14,897 bases of DNA from an uncultured Planctomycetaceae bacterium. GTDB taxonomy: Bacteria > Planctomycetota > Planctomycetia > Pirellulales > Pirellulaceae. The notes under the pieces are model-generated. The model was given only the letters and a program-made list of their open reading frames with translations. It was not told the origin of the DNA and searched no databases. Of the stretch, positions 14,041 to 14,897 are shown piece by piece (within the stretch, counting starts at the first letter, position 1; the number at the start of each line of letters is the position of its first letter). Position numbers and translations under genes: made by a program. The DNA lies in the NCBI GenBank assembly GCA_903927685.1, contig CAIYOB010000066.1:1-14897 (forward strand), given 5' to 3'.

Positions 14041-14897
14041 ATGTCCCAACTCACGCGTCGTACCTTTCTGAAGAATTCAACGGCCGCCGGCGCCACGTTC
14101 CTGATTTGCGGCACCGCGGCCACGCGTCCCGTCTTCGGCGCCAACGAACGGCTGCGAATCGCCGTGGCCGGCGTCAACGGCCGCGGCGGCAGTCACATCA
14201 GCGGCTGGCTGGAACAGCCCAACGTCGAGATCGCTTACCTGATCGATCCGGATCGGGACGTGCTCGAGCGGAAACTGAAGGGCCTGGAGCAGAAAGTCCA
14301 AGGCAAATTCACCTGCAAAGGCGTGGCGGATGTGCGGGAAGCGCTGGAAGACAAGTCGCTGGATGCCATCTCGGTGGCGACCCCGAACCACTGGCACTCG
14401 CTGATCACCATCTGGGCGGCGCAGGCGGGCAAGCACGTGTACGTCGAGAAGCCGATGAGTCACGACATCGCCGAAGGCCGCGTGGCCTGGGAAGCGCAGA
14501 AGAAATACAAGGTGGTCGTCCAGCACGGCACGCAGAGCCGGAGCAGTGCGAGCAACGCCGGTCTGCACGAGGCCATTCACGCCGGGAAATTCGGCAAGCT
14601 GAAAATCTCTTACGGCTACGCCTGCAAGCCGCGCAATGGCATCGGCTTCAAAGAACCCTCCGATCCGCCGGCGAACCTGGATTGGAATCTGTGGCGCGGC
14701 CCGGCGGTCATCGACCAGTTCCACGGTAACTTTGTCCATTACAACTGGCACTGGTTCTGGAAGACCGGCAACGGCGAACTGAACAACCAGGGCACGCACC
14801 AGCTGGACATGGCCTTCTGGGCCCTCGATCCCCAGGTGACGCATCCGCTGCGGGCGATGGCCATCGGCGGCCGCTTCCAGTGGGACGACCAGGGCGA
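14041..14897 (+). CDS. Tat-exported Gfo/Idh/MocA-family oxidoreductase (3' partial)
   Basis: The gene runs off the window; 285 residues are visible. A Tat signal is clear: TRRTFLK (5-11) followed by a hydrophobic stretch and a cleavage region near VFGANE. The Rossmann NAD(P)-binding region has AGVNGRGG (43-50) and the acidic D69/D71 after the second strand. The family motif VEKPM (135-139) contains the catalytic-type EKP lysine. The C-terminal-domain motifs WNLWRGP (215-221) and WHWFWKTGNGELNNQGTHQLD (236-256) are typical of planctomycete members. The family interconverts sugars and sugar alcohols with NAD(P); the substrate is unknown here. AGGGAGAG (14026-14033) fits the ATG at 14041. An in-frame ATG two codons upstream (14035) is possible but sits too close to that site. 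Confidence 0.9.
   Translation, partial: MSQLTRRTFLKNSTAAGATFLICGTAATRPVFGANERLRIAVAGVNGRGGSHISGWLEQPNVEIAYLIDPDRDVLERKLKGLEQKVQGKFTCKGVADVREALEDKSLDAISVATPNHWHSLITIWAAQAGKHVYVEKPMSHDIAEGRVAWEAQKKYKVVVQHGTQSRSSASNAGLHEAIHAGKFGKLKISYGYACKPRNGIGFKEPSDPPANLDWNLWRGPAVIDQFHGNFVHYNWHWFWKTGNGELNNQGTHQLDMAFWALDPQVTHPLRAMAIGGRFQWDDQG

Overview
The window is GC-rich, densely coding DNA that most resembles a planctomycete (Pirellulales-like) chromosome. The evidence for this is a secreted protein of the planctomycete-restricted TIGR03009 type, a Tat-exported Gfo/Idh/MocA oxidoreductase beside a secreted FG-GAP/VCBS protein, and extended forms of the phosphate permeases. This placement is an inference from protein families. 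No rRNA or tRNA gene was seen.

Layout: (1) 1-828 is the 3' end of a protein with carbohydrate-binding-like beta-sandwich modules. (2) 965-1990 is a secreted protein of unknown function that may be TIM-barrel-like. (3) 2041-11177 is a complete phosphate-uptake and Pho-control block, all on the + strand: pstS, a giant pstC, a giant pstA, pstB, an OmpR-family regulator with a degenerate receiver, phoU and a canonical PhoB-like regulator. It is headed by an 11-bp-phased direct repeat resembling a Pho box and a leader with competing hairpins. (4) 11297-12289 (- strand) is a secreted TIGR03009-type protein. (5) 12290-12677 is a divergent intergenic region with two tandem copies of a palindromic repeat whose third copy lies after pstB. 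(6) 12678-13919 is a secreted FG-GAP/VCBS protein. (7) 14041 to the window end is a Tat-dependent Gfo/Idh/MocA oxidoreductase cut by the window edge.

How the genes work together: PstS captures periplasmic phosphate. PstC and PstA form the channel and PstB powers it. PhoU links transporter state to the Pho response, and the PhoB-like protein would activate the regulon, probably including pstS. No PhoR-type kinase lies in the window. The unusual parts are a beta-propeller-like insert in PstC, a long helical/coiled-coil insert in PstA, and a second DNA-binding regulator that has lost its acidic pocket and conserved lysine and overlaps phoU by 86 nt. The most novel-looking non-coding feature is the family of nested-palindrome elements near 8942-9017 and 12387-12589. 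The flanking genes (1, 2 and 4-7) are exported proteins typical of planctomycete polysaccharide and envelope biology, with no visible link to phosphate.
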